Part shown: positions 19,569 to 28,233 of the stretch, piece by piece
Position numbering within the stretch: position 1 is the stretch's first letter
How the letters are laid out: each line of letters starts with the position of its first letter
NCBI GenBank assembly: GCA_044226365.1
Contig: JBGAHE010000025.1
Span: forward strand, 5,851 to 69,850
Origin: JALHNI01 sp044226365
GTDB lineage: Bacteria > Acidobacteriota > Terriglobia > Bryobacterales > Bryobacteraceae
Direction of reading: 5' to 3'
DNA length: 64,000 bases
The notes under the pieces: generated by a model
What the model was told of the DNA's origin: nothing
What the model saw: the letters and a program-made list of their open reading frames with translations, nothing else
The model's database searches: none
Made by a program: the position numbers and the translations under genes

Positions 19569-20483
19569 TTAGGCCGAAACGGCCGGAGCCAGAGCGTTCA
19601 TCGCCGCGCGGATTCGCTCTTCCTGCGCCGCACTGCTGACGGGCATGGGCGGACGCGGCACGCCGCCTTCGCGTCCGAACACGCGCATGCCCGCGCGAAC
19701 ATTAGCCGGAAGGTTGGGAGCATCGATGGCGTTCCACAGATGCAGCAGCTTCTTATGCAGGTCCAGCGCGGTGCGATCGTCACCGGCGGCCACCGCGTCC
19801 CACAAAGCCACACAGGCTTCGGGCGCGGCACTGAGAATGGCCGCGACGGCGCCATCGGAGCCCAGCCGGAACGACGGATAAAGTAAGGCGTCGACCGCCG
19901 AGAGAATGCGGACGCGGTCGCGAATGCCAGCCTCTTCACTGAGCAGGAGCAGATCGGCCAGCGCCTTCATGTCGCTGGCGCTTTGCTTCACGCCAATGAC
20001 GCCTTCCACGTCGCGCAGGATGCGGACCAGCAGGGGCGGCAGCAGGTAGGACCACGGGACGACGTTGTAGATGATGACGGGAATGCCGGTACGGTCGGCG
20101 ATCGCGCCGAAGTGGCGAACCATGGAGTCGTCGTCCGGCCGGAAGACGTAGTGCACCGGCGTCACCTGCAGCGCGGCGACGCCAAGGTCGGCGAGGGCGA
20201 GCGCGCGATCAATGGTGGATTGAGTGCTATCGGTGATGATGCCGGCGATGACCGGCACGCGGCCTTTCACTTCCTCCACCGTCCAGCCGACAATGCGGCG
20301 AGTCTCGTCGGTAGAAAGCGTGTGGCCTTCGCCGGTGCTGCCGCAGACGGCGAGCCCATGCACGCGGGCTTGCTCCACCATGTAGCGCACCTCGGCGCGA
20401 TGGGCCGCCTCGTCGATGGTGCCATCAGGGCGGAACGGGGTAACCAGGGGCGGGATGATGCCGCGAATCGATTGAGAGTTCAT
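19569..20483 (-). CDS. DapA/NanA-superfamily aldolase or dehydratase
   Basis: Class I (Schiff-base) TIM-barrel enzyme, 304 residues. The superfamily marks are present: GSTGE at 48-52, a conserved tyrosine Y139 and Schiff-base lysine K166 in GVIGVKQS. The tyrosine motif reads YNVVPW rather than the YNVPGR of true dihydrodipicolinate synthase, which points to a catabolic branch (2-keto-3-deoxy sugar acid, N-acetylneuraminate-like or hydroxyproline-type substrates) rather than lysine synthesis. Its ATG overlaps the stop of the upstream IclR gene by 4 bp (ATGA), so the two are translationally coupled. With the BNR protein and the Oar receptor behind it, a sugar-acid or sialic-acid-like pathway is plausible but unproven. 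Confidence 0.88.
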   Translation of the reverse strand: MNSQSIRGIIPPLVTPFRPDGTIDEAAHRAEVRYMVEQARVHGLAVCGSTGEGHTLSTDETRRIVGWTVEEVKGRVPVIAGIITDSTQSTIDRALALADLGVAALQVTPVHYVFRPDDDSMVRHFGAIADRTGIPVIIYNVVPWSYLLPPLLVRILRDVEGVIGVKQSASDMKALADLLLLSEEAGIRDRVRILSAVDALLYPSFRLGSDGAVAAILSAAPEACVALWDAVAAGDDRTALDLHKKLLHLWNAIDAPNLPANVRAGMRVFGREGGVPRPPMPVSSAAQEERIRAAMNALAPAVSA

Positions 20484-21289
20484 AATTGCTCCAGAAAAGC
20501 TTGGGGACGAATGGCGCGCGCCGCCGCAGTGACCTCTTTCACCAACTCACGCAAGGCGGCATCTTCCAGGCGGACGCGAGGTCCGGAGACGCTCACCGCG
20601 CCGATGGCGCCGCGCAGCGTATCGACAAACGGGGCGGCGACACAATGCACGCCGGGCTCGTTTTCTTCCAGGTCCAGGGCGTAGCCGCGCTCGCGGATCA
20701 GGTTCAGTTCCGCGCGCAGCTTCGGCCAGGAGGTGGTGGTTCGATTAGTGAAGCGCGCGAGCCCTCGTTCCGCAACCGTGGCTTCGGCCTCATCCGGCGG
20801 CAAGGCGCTCAGGATGGCTTTGCCGAGACTGGTGGAATGCAGGGGCCAGCGCGTGCCGATGTCGCCGCGCGTGTGCAACTGGAAGCTCGACTCGAAGGCC
20901 GCGAGAATCAGGACCTGGCCCGTGGAGAGGACGCCGAGTTTGACGGTCTCGCGCGACGTATCGGCCAGGCGGCGCAGGATGGGGCGCGCCTGGTTCAGCA
21001 TCTCCGTACTGCGCGAGAAGACGAAGCCCATCTCAATCGCCCGCGGTCCCAGACGGTAGGTACGGTCTTCGCGGTCCTGCTGCACGAGGTCAAAGGACTG
21101 CAACGTCCGCAGCAGATTGTGCGCCGTGCTCTTGGGCAGCTCAAGCTGGCGGGCGAGGTCCGAGAGCGACCAGCACGGATTGGCCAGCGAGAACGCACTG
21201 AGCAACTCGAGCGCTTTGCGCACCGAAGAGACTTCGTAGTCCCGGGTGTTCAGCTTTGCTGACCGGCTGATGGCTTTAACGGTGGCCAT
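20480..21289 (-). CDS. IclR-family transcriptional regulator
   Basis: A 269-residue DNA-binding regulator. The N-terminal winged helix lies at about residues 19-85 (with LSDLARQLELPKSTAHNLLRTL as helix-turn-helix region), and the C-terminal IclR effector domain at about 95-260. IclR proteins usually sense small organic acids or aromatic/sugar-acid catabolites and often control the adjacent pathway. The gene leads the unit that continues with the DapA-like enzyme (4-bp overlap), Oar receptor and BNR protein. A promoter with its -10 only 11 nt before the ATG (21301-21330) suggests a very short or absent leader; no Shine-Dalgarno is evident before ATG 21289. Confidence 0.92.
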   Translation of the reverse strand: MATVKAISRSAKLNTRDYEVSSVRKALELLSAFSLANPCWSLSDLARQLELPKSTAHNLLRTLQSFDLVQQDREDRTYRLGPRAIEMGFVFSRSTEMLNQARPILRRLADTSRETVKLGVLSTGQVLILAAFESSFQLHTRGDIGTRWPLHSTSLGKAILSALPPDEAEATVAERGLARFTNRTTTSWPKLRAELNLIRERGYALDLEENEPGVHCVAAPFVDTLRGAIGAVSVSGPRVRLEDAALRELVKEVTAAARAIRPQAFLEQL

Positions 21290-21300
21290 GGATCAATGAG

Positions 21301-21330
21301 AGTATTCATCGCCGCGGCCAGAAGGGTCAA
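21301..21330 (-). promoter_or_regulatory. Predicted promoter of the IclR operon, short leader
   Basis: On the minus strand TTGACC (21325-21330) and AATACT (21301-21306) are separated by 18 bp. The -10 ends 11 nt before the IclR start codon, so the transcript would begin within a few bases of the ATG. Confidence 0.5.
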
Positions 21331-21358
21331 GCGTCGTTCAGCAGGGCCGAACACGATT

Positions 21359-22654
21359 CTAGCCGCGGAGATCGAGGCCGCGCATCGGACCGGTGGACGA
21401 GGCGAACTGGCTCGCTTCCACCCCCATACGCTGGATCATGCTGACGAAGAGATTGGGCAGCGGATAGTTGCGCTGAACGTCGAAGGCCAGATGCTGACCG
21501 TGCGCGAAGCCGCCGCCGGCCAGGATCACCGGCATGTTGGTGGTGGTGTGCTTATTGGCGTCGCCGAAGTTGCTGCCGTAGAGGACCTGCGTGCGGTCCA
21601 GCAGCGAGTGATCCTGCTCGCGCGCGCCTTGCAGCTGGGTGAGGAGTTCCGAGAAGAGCTGCATGTGGCGGCGATCGATGGCTTCCAGCTGTTGCAGCTT
21701 GCTTTCGTTTTTGCCGTGATGCGAAAGGTTGTGATAGCCGTCGGTGATCTTCACTTCGCCGAGGTCGATGGCCGGCGAGTTGGAGCTATCGAGGAAAAGC
21801 GTGATGAGGCGCGTCGAGTCGCTTTCAAAGGCGAGCTTGGCCATGTCGTACATCAGGGCGGTCTTCTCCATGTAGGAGCGCATCTCGGGCGGATCGGTGG
21901 GGGCGGGCCGCGTCGTCTTCGGCTTTGGGCGGCGCTCCCATTCGCGCGCCAGGACAAGCCGCCGTTCGAGCTCGCGCACGCCGGTGATGTACTGATCCAA
22001 CCGTTCGCGATCGCGAGGGCCCAAATCGCGCTCGAGCCCCCGGGCATGCACCGCGACGGAGTCCATGATGCTTTGGCCCAGCTTCAAACGGGCGATCTGC
22101 TTTTCGATCTCGTCGGCCGAGCCTTGCAGAAAGAGTTTGCGATAGACGGCGGCGGCGCTCTCCTCGCTCGGAATCATCACGCCGGAGCCGGTGAACGACA
22201 GGCTGCGTTGGCCGCGATTGACGTTGACGCCCAAAGTGAGCGACGGGAACCGCGTGAGAACGCCGATGTGGTCGGCCAGGTATTGATCCAGCGAGATCGA
22301 GTTGCGGAAGCCGCCGTTACCGGGGTGCGGCGCCGCGGTGAGGAAGCAGACTTCCGAGGAGTGGCTGCCATCCACGTCGGGATGCGACACGCCGCTGAAG
22401 ACGGTGAACTGCTGCCGATGAGCGGCAAGCAATTCGAGATACGGCGAGGGCTGATAGCTGGCCCCGGCTTGTTGCGGAAAGAACTTGTCGGTCAGGAAGC
22501 CCAGGTTGTTGCAGACGGCGAACAACCGGCGCGGCGGCGGCGCGTCCGCGGCGAGCGCGGGCTGCATGGCATCGAGCAACGGTAAAGCCAGCGCCGCGCC
22601 GGCTCCGCGCAGAAAGCGGCGGCGAGGGAGTTGCTTGCGAGTGATGAAGTTCAT
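21359..22654 (-). CDS. DUF1552 protein, Tat-exported, alkaline-phosphatase/sulfatase-like fold
   Basis: A 431-residue exported protein of the DUF1552 family. The N-terminus has a clear twin-arginine signal (PRRRFLRGAGAALALPLL). Conserved DUF1552 blocks follow, including GVSHPDVDGSHSSEVCFLT. DUF1552 is distantly similar to DUF1501, which has an alkaline-phosphatase-like fold; function is unknown. It is almost always encoded next to a large DUF1587/1592/1588/1585 cytochrome-type protein, and here starts 10 bp behind that gene, so they form a two-gene operon. A role in the degradation of complex substrates has been suggested for such modules in planctomycetes and Acidobacteriota but is not shown. 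Confidence 0.9.
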   Translation of the reverse strand: MNFITRKQLPRRRFLRGAGAALALPLLDAMQPALAADAPPPRRLFAVCNNLGFLTDKFFPQQAGASYQPSPYLELLAAHRQQFTVFSGVSHPDVDGSHSSEVCFLTAAPHPGNGGFRNSISLDQYLADHIGVLTRFPSLTLGVNVNRGQRSLSFTGSGVMIPSEESAAAVYRKLFLQGSADEIEKQIARLKLGQSIMDSVAVHARGLERDLGPRDRERLDQYITGVRELERRLVLAREWERRPKPKTTRPAPTDPPEMRSYMEKTALMYDMAKLAFESDSTRLITLFLDSSNSPAIDLGEVKITDGYHNLSHHGKNESKLQQLEAIDRRHMQLFSELLTQLQGAREQDHSLLDRTQVLYGSNFGDANKHTTTNMPVILAGGGFAHGQHLAFDVQRNYPLPNLFVSMIQRMGVEASQFASSTGPMRGLDLRG

Positions 22655-22664
22655 GCGATGGCCT

Positions 22665-25181
22665 CTATTTACTCAGGAATAATGGGCTCTGGACGATTTG
22701 CTCCACCAGTGACGCGACGCCATAGCGCGGCCCCGCGGCTTGCAGCAGACGTTCAACTTCTTCGCGTTCGGCAAAGCCGGGGGCGGTGCCGGTGGCGTAG
22801 GTCATCAGCTGCGTGAGCAGGTTGCGGGCGAGATTGCGCTCGTCGCGCAGCAGGACTTGCTTAAAGTCGCGCACGTTGGCAAAGCTCTGGCCATGCAGCT
22901 GGCCGCTGGCATCCACCGGCGGGCCCAGGCGATAGGTGAAGCGATGGCCATTCTTGCCGAACCCGCCCACCGGGTCGCCTTGTTCGAGCGAACGGTAACG
23001 TGGACGGAAGGCGCCCACGACGTCGAAGCTCTCGAGTGCGAAGCCGGGCGGGTCAATCTTCTGATGGCAACTGGCGCACGCGGCAACGGAGCGATGTTTG
23101 TCGAGTTGCTGACGAATCGTCGTGGCACCGCGCGTATCCGGCTCCACGGCCGGCACGCCGGGCGGCGGAGGCGGCGGCGGTTCGCCCAGAATGCGCTCCA
23201 TCACCCAGGCGCCGCGCAGCACGGGCGACGTGGTGGTGCCATTGGCCGTGATGGTGAGAATGCTGGCCTGCGTCAGCAAGCCGCCGCGGACGCTATCGGC
23301 CGGCAGGTTGACCAGGCGGAGGTCGCTGCCGGCCACCGGCGGCAGACCGTAGTGTCGCGCCAGGTGCGAATTCAGCATCGCGAAGCGCGCCTCGACCAGC
23401 GTGGCGGCCGGCAGATTGCGGCGCAGTAGGTGGTCGAAGAAGAGCTGCGTTTCGGTGCGGGCGGACTCGTTGAGCAAATCGTCCAGGTAATACTCGGGAT
23501 AGAGCGTTTGGTCCGGCGTGGTGTCGCCCAGACGGCGCAAATCCAGCCAATAGTCGAGGAAGGCGTTGACGAACTGCCGCGAGCGGGGATCCGCCAGCAG
23601 CCGGCGAGTTTGCCGCAGCACGGTGGCTGGCTGTCGCAAAGCATCCCGCGCAGCCAGCGTGCGCAGCTCATCGTCCGGGGGCGCGTTCCACAGGAAGTAC
23701 GCCAGGCGGTTGGCGACAGCCCAGGAGTTGAGCGGACCCGGCCGCTCTTCGAGATACAGGAAGCCAGGCGAACACAGCACCGCCGTGTAGCCGGCCACGA
23801 GCGCTTCAGAAAACGCCTGCGGACCTCCGGCCGCCAGCCGATCCCGGGCGATGGCCACATAGGGAGCGAGTTCGCCCTCGCGCACCGGGCGGCGATAGGC
23901 CCGCGCGGCAAAGGATCGCACCAGCCGCTCGAGATCCGCGGCATTGCCGGCTGGCTGCGGTAAGGAGCCATAGAGCCGTTGACTGACGGCGCGCGCGGCG
24001 GGCGTCGCAAGCGGCCCTACCACCTCCATCCAGCGATAGGCCACACCAGGCATGCCGTCTGCGGTGGCGTCGGGGCTCGCGATAAAGCCGGGCCGGGAGC
24101 GGAACAGGCGCGAGGCGTCGGGTAGAATCTGTTCGCCGGCGAGCAGATGCACGGTGAGTTCATGGAAGCCGGGCTCGGGCGAGACGTCGAAGGTGCCCAG
24201 CAGGCGTCGCTCGCGCGCCTGATTTTGCGCGTAGATGGTGACGGGCTCGGTGGTGCGACCGCGCGAGGTGTGGTCACGATCCGGCCGCCAGGACATTTCC
24301 TTGCCGCCGGGAGCCTTCACCCAATGCGTGTGAATCCACAAGGAGAAGGCGTTGAAGCGCAGCTTGTACACGCCACCTGCGGGAGCAGTGAAGCCGTCGA
24401 AGTGCATCTCGTTGCCGATGTATGTGCTGGCTGGCGTGGCGTAGCCTTCGAGATCGCGCACCGCGGGATTGGCCGGGCCCACGGTGATGGGCGCCTTGAG
24501 TGCGATCACCTCGGGCTGCGCCTCAAAGCCCAAGATCGGGATCGTCGCCCGCTCCGGATGACTGTTGAAGGGCGAATACTTCATCCGGTTGACGAGTCGT
24601 TTCTGGTCGCGCGCATAGTGCCGGCTAGTCGCCGGCGCCACCGGAGCCGCCGCCATCACGTCGCGCAACGCCTGTTCAGCAACCTCCATATAGCGCGACA
24701 TCTGCACATGAGAGACGTCGAGCCCCTGGCCGCTCTTGTTGAAGCGATGCACGATGCCGTCTTCCGGCACGGAGTCCTTGAGTTGCAGCCACGGCGCCGA
24801 AAGCAGGTCACGCAGCGTGTTCTCGTACTCATACCGGTTCAGACGCCGAAGCACGGCGCGGCCTTGTGCCGCCGTCTGGCGGCGGCTTTGCGCGGTGAGT
24901 TCCGCACTGAGTGCGGCGAGGAACGGCTGGCGGTTGAAGTTCAGGGAAGCGGGAGGCATACGCCCGGCGCGGACAGCGTCGTAGACGCGCACCCACTGGT
25001 TGTAACGATGCACGTCGCCGAGTTCGAAAGAGAGCGCCGTGAAGTCGAAACCACCGGGAGCATGGGCGCCGCGATGACACGTGGCGCATTGCTGTTTCAG
25101 CGCCGTATCGATCGCCGCCGGCGCGGCGGCGTGACCGTACAGAGCGAAGGCGAACGGAGCGAGCAGTCGGGCGGCGTTCAT
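22665..25181 (-). CDS. Large planctomycete-type cytochrome protein (DUF1587/1595/1592/1588/1585)
   Basis: An 838-residue exported protein. After a signal peptide (about 1-20) comes a c-type heme site, CATCH at 32-36. DUF1587 (about 105-180, NRYEYENTLRDLL) follows, then a beta-rich middle region (about 220-380) that may bind carbohydrate, then DUF1595 (about 400-450), DUF1592 (about 455-600), DUF1588 (about 610-710) and DUF1585 at the C-terminus. A second CxxCH (CASCH) sits in the DUF1588 block before QKIDPPGFALESFD. The function of this family is unknown. It is the first gene of an operon with DUF1552 and is divergent from a membrane winged-helix regulator whose 5' region abuts it. Confidence 0.9.
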   Translation of the reverse strand: MNAARLLAPFAFALYGHAAAPAAIDTALKQQCATCHRGAHAPGGFDFTALSFELGDVHRYNQWVRVYDAVRAGRMPPASLNFNRQPFLAALSAELTAQSRRQTAAQGRAVLRRLNRYEYENTLRDLLSAPWLQLKDSVPEDGIVHRFNKSGQGLDVSHVQMSRYMEVAEQALRDVMAAAPVAPATSRHYARDQKRLVNRMKYSPFNSHPERATIPILGFEAQPEVIALKAPITVGPANPAVRDLEGYATPASTYIGNEMHFDGFTAPAGGVYKLRFNAFSLWIHTHWVKAPGGKEMSWRPDRDHTSRGRTTEPVTIYAQNQARERRLLGTFDVSPEPGFHELTVHLLAGEQILPDASRLFRSRPGFIASPDATADGMPGVAYRWMEVVGPLATPAARAVSQRLYGSLPQPAGNAADLERLVRSFAARAYRRPVREGELAPYVAIARDRLAAGGPQAFSEALVAGYTAVLCSPGFLYLEERPGPLNSWAVANRLAYFLWNAPPDDELRTLAARDALRQPATVLRQTRRLLADPRSRQFVNAFLDYWLDLRRLGDTTPDQTLYPEYYLDDLLNESARTETQLFFDHLLRRNLPAATLVEARFAMLNSHLARHYGLPPVAGSDLRLVNLPADSVRGGLLTQASILTITANGTTTSPVLRGAWVMERILGEPPPPPPPGVPAVEPDTRGATTIRQQLDKHRSVAACASCHQKIDPPGFALESFDVVGAFRPRYRSLEQGDPVGGFGKNGHRFTYRLGPPVDASGQLHGQSFANVRDFKQVLLRDERNLARNLLTQLMTYATGTAPGFAEREEVERLLQAAGPRYGVASLVEQIVQSPLFLSK

Positions 25182-25239
25182 GGCACGAGGTTCGCCCTCA
25201 GTTTATCTCGCGGGGAGTGGGCTAGAATCAGAGGCGTTT

Positions 25240-26439
25240 GTGACTCGGTCCGCCATTCCTGAGCTTGAAGTACAGTCTGCGCTTGATCGCGTAGCGGGGA
25301 GCGCTTCGTTCCGCAAGGCGCCGGTGCTGCATGATCTGCTCCTTTACCTCTGGCGCAATCGCGGCGCCGTCGTCTCCGAGTATGCGATCGGCACCGAAGT
25401 GCTGGGCCGCAAGACGGACTTCGACCCCAAGACCGATTCAGCCGTCCGCGTGCACATCTCGCGCCTGCGCACCCGTCTGAAGGAGTATTACGAATCGCCC
25501 GTCGGCGAGTTGGAAGTCGTGCGGCTACAGATTCCCGCCGGGGAATACCGGCTCGACTATCAGGTCGTGACGGCGGAACCGGCAGTTGCTGAGCCACCGC
25601 AATCGTCGCGGCGATGGTGGATCGCCTGTGCGGCGTTGGGCGCGCTCTCCGCGGGTCTCGCCTATGACAATCACCGGTTGCGGTCCCAGGCCGGCGCCGA
25701 CGTCCCACCCATCGATCGCTTCTGGCAACCGATGGTCACCAAGGGCAAGCCGGTGGCCATCATCGTGCCCGCGCCGCTCTTCTTTCGCTGGGAGAATTCG
25801 CCGCTGGTGGTCCGCGACTTCCGCGTCAACCGGCCGGACGACGGCAAGCTGTCCGAACAACTGGAGAAGCTCTTCCAGCTCTACGGTAAGCCGGAGACCA
25901 GTCATCTTTATACGGTGGCGTCGGATACGGTGGCGGCTTCGGCCGTGTCCCGGTATCTGGAGGATCGCGGCGTACCGGCCAAAGTGCTCGACACTCCGGC
26001 CGCCACCATGGACATGCTGGACTCGCAGGATGCCATCGTTTTTCTGGGCCCCGGCTCCAGCCATCAGGTGCCCAACGTGATGGACCGGCTGGGTTACGCC
26101 TTTGACCGTTCGCCCACCGGCACCGCCCGCGGCTTTGCCGACACCAAGTCCGGCAAGCTGTATCCCACCCAGGTCCATTCGCCGCTGCGGACCACCGGGC
26201 ACGGCGTGATCGCGATGTTGCCGGGCAAAGCGCCTCACACGCGGCTCCTGGTGGTGGCTTCCGCCTTTAACCCCGCGCTCGCCACGTTGCTCACCAGCCA
26301 GACAGAATTGGGCGTGCTGCGGACGTTTCTGGATCAGCGGCAGGCTGGCGAGTCGTTCGAGGCGATCATCCAATACGAAGTGAGCGCCGATCGTGTGCTC
26401 GATGCGAAGCCTGTGGACGCTCGCGCACTAAGCCGTTGA
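25240..26439 (+). CDS. Membrane-anchored winged-helix regulator (acidobacterial one-component type)
   Basis: About 399 residues. Residues 1-95 form a predicted winged-helix DNA-binding domain with the phylum-typical blocks SEYAIGTEVLGRKTDFDPKTD and VRVHISRLRTRLKEYY. One transmembrane helix follows near residue 125 (WWIACAALGALSAGLA), then a roughly 260-residue extracytoplasmic domain I do not recognise. An ATG at 25180 would overlap the divergent cytochrome start; the GTG at 25240 has GAGG 5 nt in front (25231-25234) and begins at the conserved domain, so I prefer it. TAGAAT at 25223-25228 may be its -10. It is paralogous to the protein at 29.6-30.9 kb. It probably controls one or both flanking cytochrome modules. 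Confidence 0.8.
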   Translation: MTRSAIPELEVQSALDRVAGSASFRKAPVLHDLLLYLWRNRGAVVSEYAIGTEVLGRKTDFDPKTDSAVRVHISRLRTRLKEYYESPVGELEVVRLQIPAGEYRLDYQVVTAEPAVAEPPQSSRRWWIACAALGALSAGLAYDNHRLRSQAGADVPPIDRFWQPMVTKGKPVAIIVPAPLFFRWENSPLVVRDFRVNRPDDGKLSEQLEKLFQLYGKPETSHLYTVASDTVAASAVSRYLEDRGVPAKVLDTPAATMDMLDSQDAIVFLGPGSSHQVPNVMDRLGYAFDRSPTGTARGFADTKSGKLYPTQVHSPLRTTGHGVIAMLPGKAPHTRLLVVASAFNPALATLLTSQTELGVLRTFLDQRQAGESFEAIIQYEVSADRVLDAKPVDARALSR

Positions 26440-26471
26440 TTCCGCTACGCTACACCAACGTTAAACGCGCT

Positions 26472-26477
26472 TATAAA
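26472..26477 (+). promoter_or_regulatory. Possible -10 element upstream of the DUF1549 gene
   Basis: TATAAA in the 86-bp gap 26440-26525. No convincing -35 at the proper distance and no Shine-Dalgarno before the GTG at 26526 are visible. Confidence 0.3.
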
Positions 26478-26525
26478 CTGCTTTGCACTTGGCGTCACAA
26501 CCGGCCCCGTGGCTGAATACGCAAA

Positions 26526-28232
26526 GTGACGACCGCGCTGTCCACACTCCTCAGCCTGGCTTGCCTGTCATCTCTCGCAGCTGCCGACGACAACCTGATC
26601 GACCGTTGGATTGAGGCAAAGGCCAAGGCCGACCGCGTGCCCCTGGCTGCCGTCGCCTCGGACGCCGAGTTTCTGCGCCGCCTCTCGCTCGACCTCACCG
26701 GCAAACTGCCGGACGTGAAGACCGCTCGCGAGTTCCTGAAGAACGACGATCCGCAGAAACGCGCAAAACTGATCGACTCGCTCTTCCCGCCCCTGCCCGT
26801 CACCGGCATGCGCTCCGTCAGCCAAGCGCCCTTCCTCGACCGCTGGACCTATTTCTTCAGCGACCTCTTCCGCAACGGGCAGTTGCTCGAAGAGGGCATC
26901 AACACCCAATACGACTACATCTACAAGACCCTCACGCTGAACCTGCCCTACGACGAGTTCGTCCGGGACCTGATCACCGCCACCGCCGTCTCCACCTGGA
27001 GCGACGGCGCCGCCAACTTCATTGCCCGCAGTCATGTCTTCGAAGGCGACGGCTACATGATGAACCACGAGGACACCGCCGACGAGATCGCCATCAACAC
27101 CACGAAGCTCTTCCTGGGCGTGAACGCCGAGTGCATCTCCTGTCATGACGGCGCCCATCATCTGGAGAAGGTGAACCTGTGGCTGAGCCAACGGCAGCGG
27201 GCCGAACTGTGGCGTCAGGCCAGCTTCTTTGGCAAAACGTACATTGCGCCCGTGTTTGGCCGGTCGCCGCAGTTCATGGTGAAGGACACGGCCCAGGGCT
27301 ACAGCCTCACCACGCGCAGTTCACTGCGTCCGCCGCGGAACCCGAAGGCGGACGTGACGCCGACCTTTCTGCTGGGGGGCGGCAGGATCGAGCCGGGCGA
27401 GCGGCCGCGCGAGGCCTACGCGCGCCTGATCACCAGCCATCCGCAGTTCGCCCGGGCAACCGTGAATCTGTTCTGGGCCGAGTTGATGGGGCAAGGCATC
27501 GTCGATGGGCCCTTCGACTTTGACCTGGCGCGGCAGGACCCCAGGAATCCGCCGCCCGCGCCCTGGACGGTGCAGCCCTCGCATCCCGAACTGCTGGACG
27601 CCCTCGCCGAGGACTTCCGCACGCACGGCCACGACCTCCGCCGCCTGATGCGGCTCATCGTCAGTTCGCGAGCCTATCAGCGCGCCATCGCCGCGCCGGC
27701 CGGGTGGAAGCCCACACAGGAGAGCTATTTCTCCCGCCGGCTCACGCGACGCCTCTCCGCCGAACAAACCTTCGACGCCATCGCGCAGCTCACTGGCGTG
27801 CCGGCCAGCTTCAACGTGACGTATTCGAACAAGAAAGCCGCCGCCGTGATGCAGACGCGTTCGCCGCAGGACATCGACAAGAGCGACCCCAAGCTCTATC
27901 GCGCACTGCAGGCCTTTGGCCAATGCGACCGCTACGCCATCGAGGCCAATCGCAAGCCGTCGATGGTGCAGGCGGCCATCCTGATGAACGACCAGTTGAT
28001 TCGAGAACGACTGAAGATTCAGAAGGGCAGCCGCCTGGAGGCGCTGATGCGCGGCGACAATCCGGCCGCCAACGACGCAATCGTGGAAGAGCTTTACCTC
28101 GCGGCGCTCTCGCGTCCGCCTTCGGTGAGCGAACGCGCCTCCGCCGTCGAACTGCTGCGCGAGCAGCGCGAACAAGGCGCCGAAGACCTGCTGTGGGTGC
28201 TGGTGAATCGCCTGGACTTCCTTTTCTACTGA
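26526..28232 (+). CDS. DUF1549/DUF1553 planctomycete-type cytochrome protein
   Basis: A 568-residue exported protein. After a signal peptide (cleavage near residue 20, SLAAA) comes the PSCyt2/DUF1549 domain (about 22-230), with SDAEFLRRLSLDLTGKLPDV and a heme-type CISCH at 203-207. The PSD1/DUF1553 domain (about 270-560) follows, with SHPELLDALAEDF. The start is GTG 26526; no Shine-Dalgarno is obvious. DUF1549/DUF1553 proteins nearly always pair with DUF1501 proteins, and here the partner starts 1 bp after the stop. Biochemical function is unknown; the presence of heme is inferred from CxxCH. Confidence 0.9.
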   Translation: MTTALSTLLSLACLSSLAAADDNLIDRWIEAKAKADRVPLAAVASDAEFLRRLSLDLTGKLPDVKTAREFLKNDDPQKRAKLIDSLFPPLPVTGMRSVSQAPFLDRWTYFFSDLFRNGQLLEEGINTQYDYIYKTLTLNLPYDEFVRDLITATAVSTWSDGAANFIARSHVFEGDGYMMNHEDTADEIAINTTKLFLGVNAECISCHDGAHHLEKVNLWLSQRQRAELWRQASFFGKTYIAPVFGRSPQFMVKDTAQGYSLTTRSSLRPPRNPKADVTPTFLLGGGRIEPGERPREAYARLITSHPQFARATVNLFWAELMGQGIVDGPFDFDLARQDPRNPPPAPWTVQPSHPELLDALAEDFRTHGHDLRRLMRLIVSSRAYQRAIAAPAGWKPTQESYFSRRLTRRLSAEQTFDAIAQLTGVPASFNVTYSNKKAAAVMQTRSPQDIDKSDPKLYRALQAFGQCDRYAIEANRKPSMVQAAILMNDQLIRERLKIQKGSRLEALMRGDNPAANDAIVEELYLAALSRPPSVSERASAVELLREQREQGAEDLLWVLVNRLDFLFY

Positions 28233-28233
28233 C

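Noticed and set aside
19569..20483. Naming the DapA-family gene nanA because a sialidase-like gene is in the operon
   Set aside because: The motifs cannot separate NanA from other catabolic members, and the BNR protein is not proven to be a sialidase.
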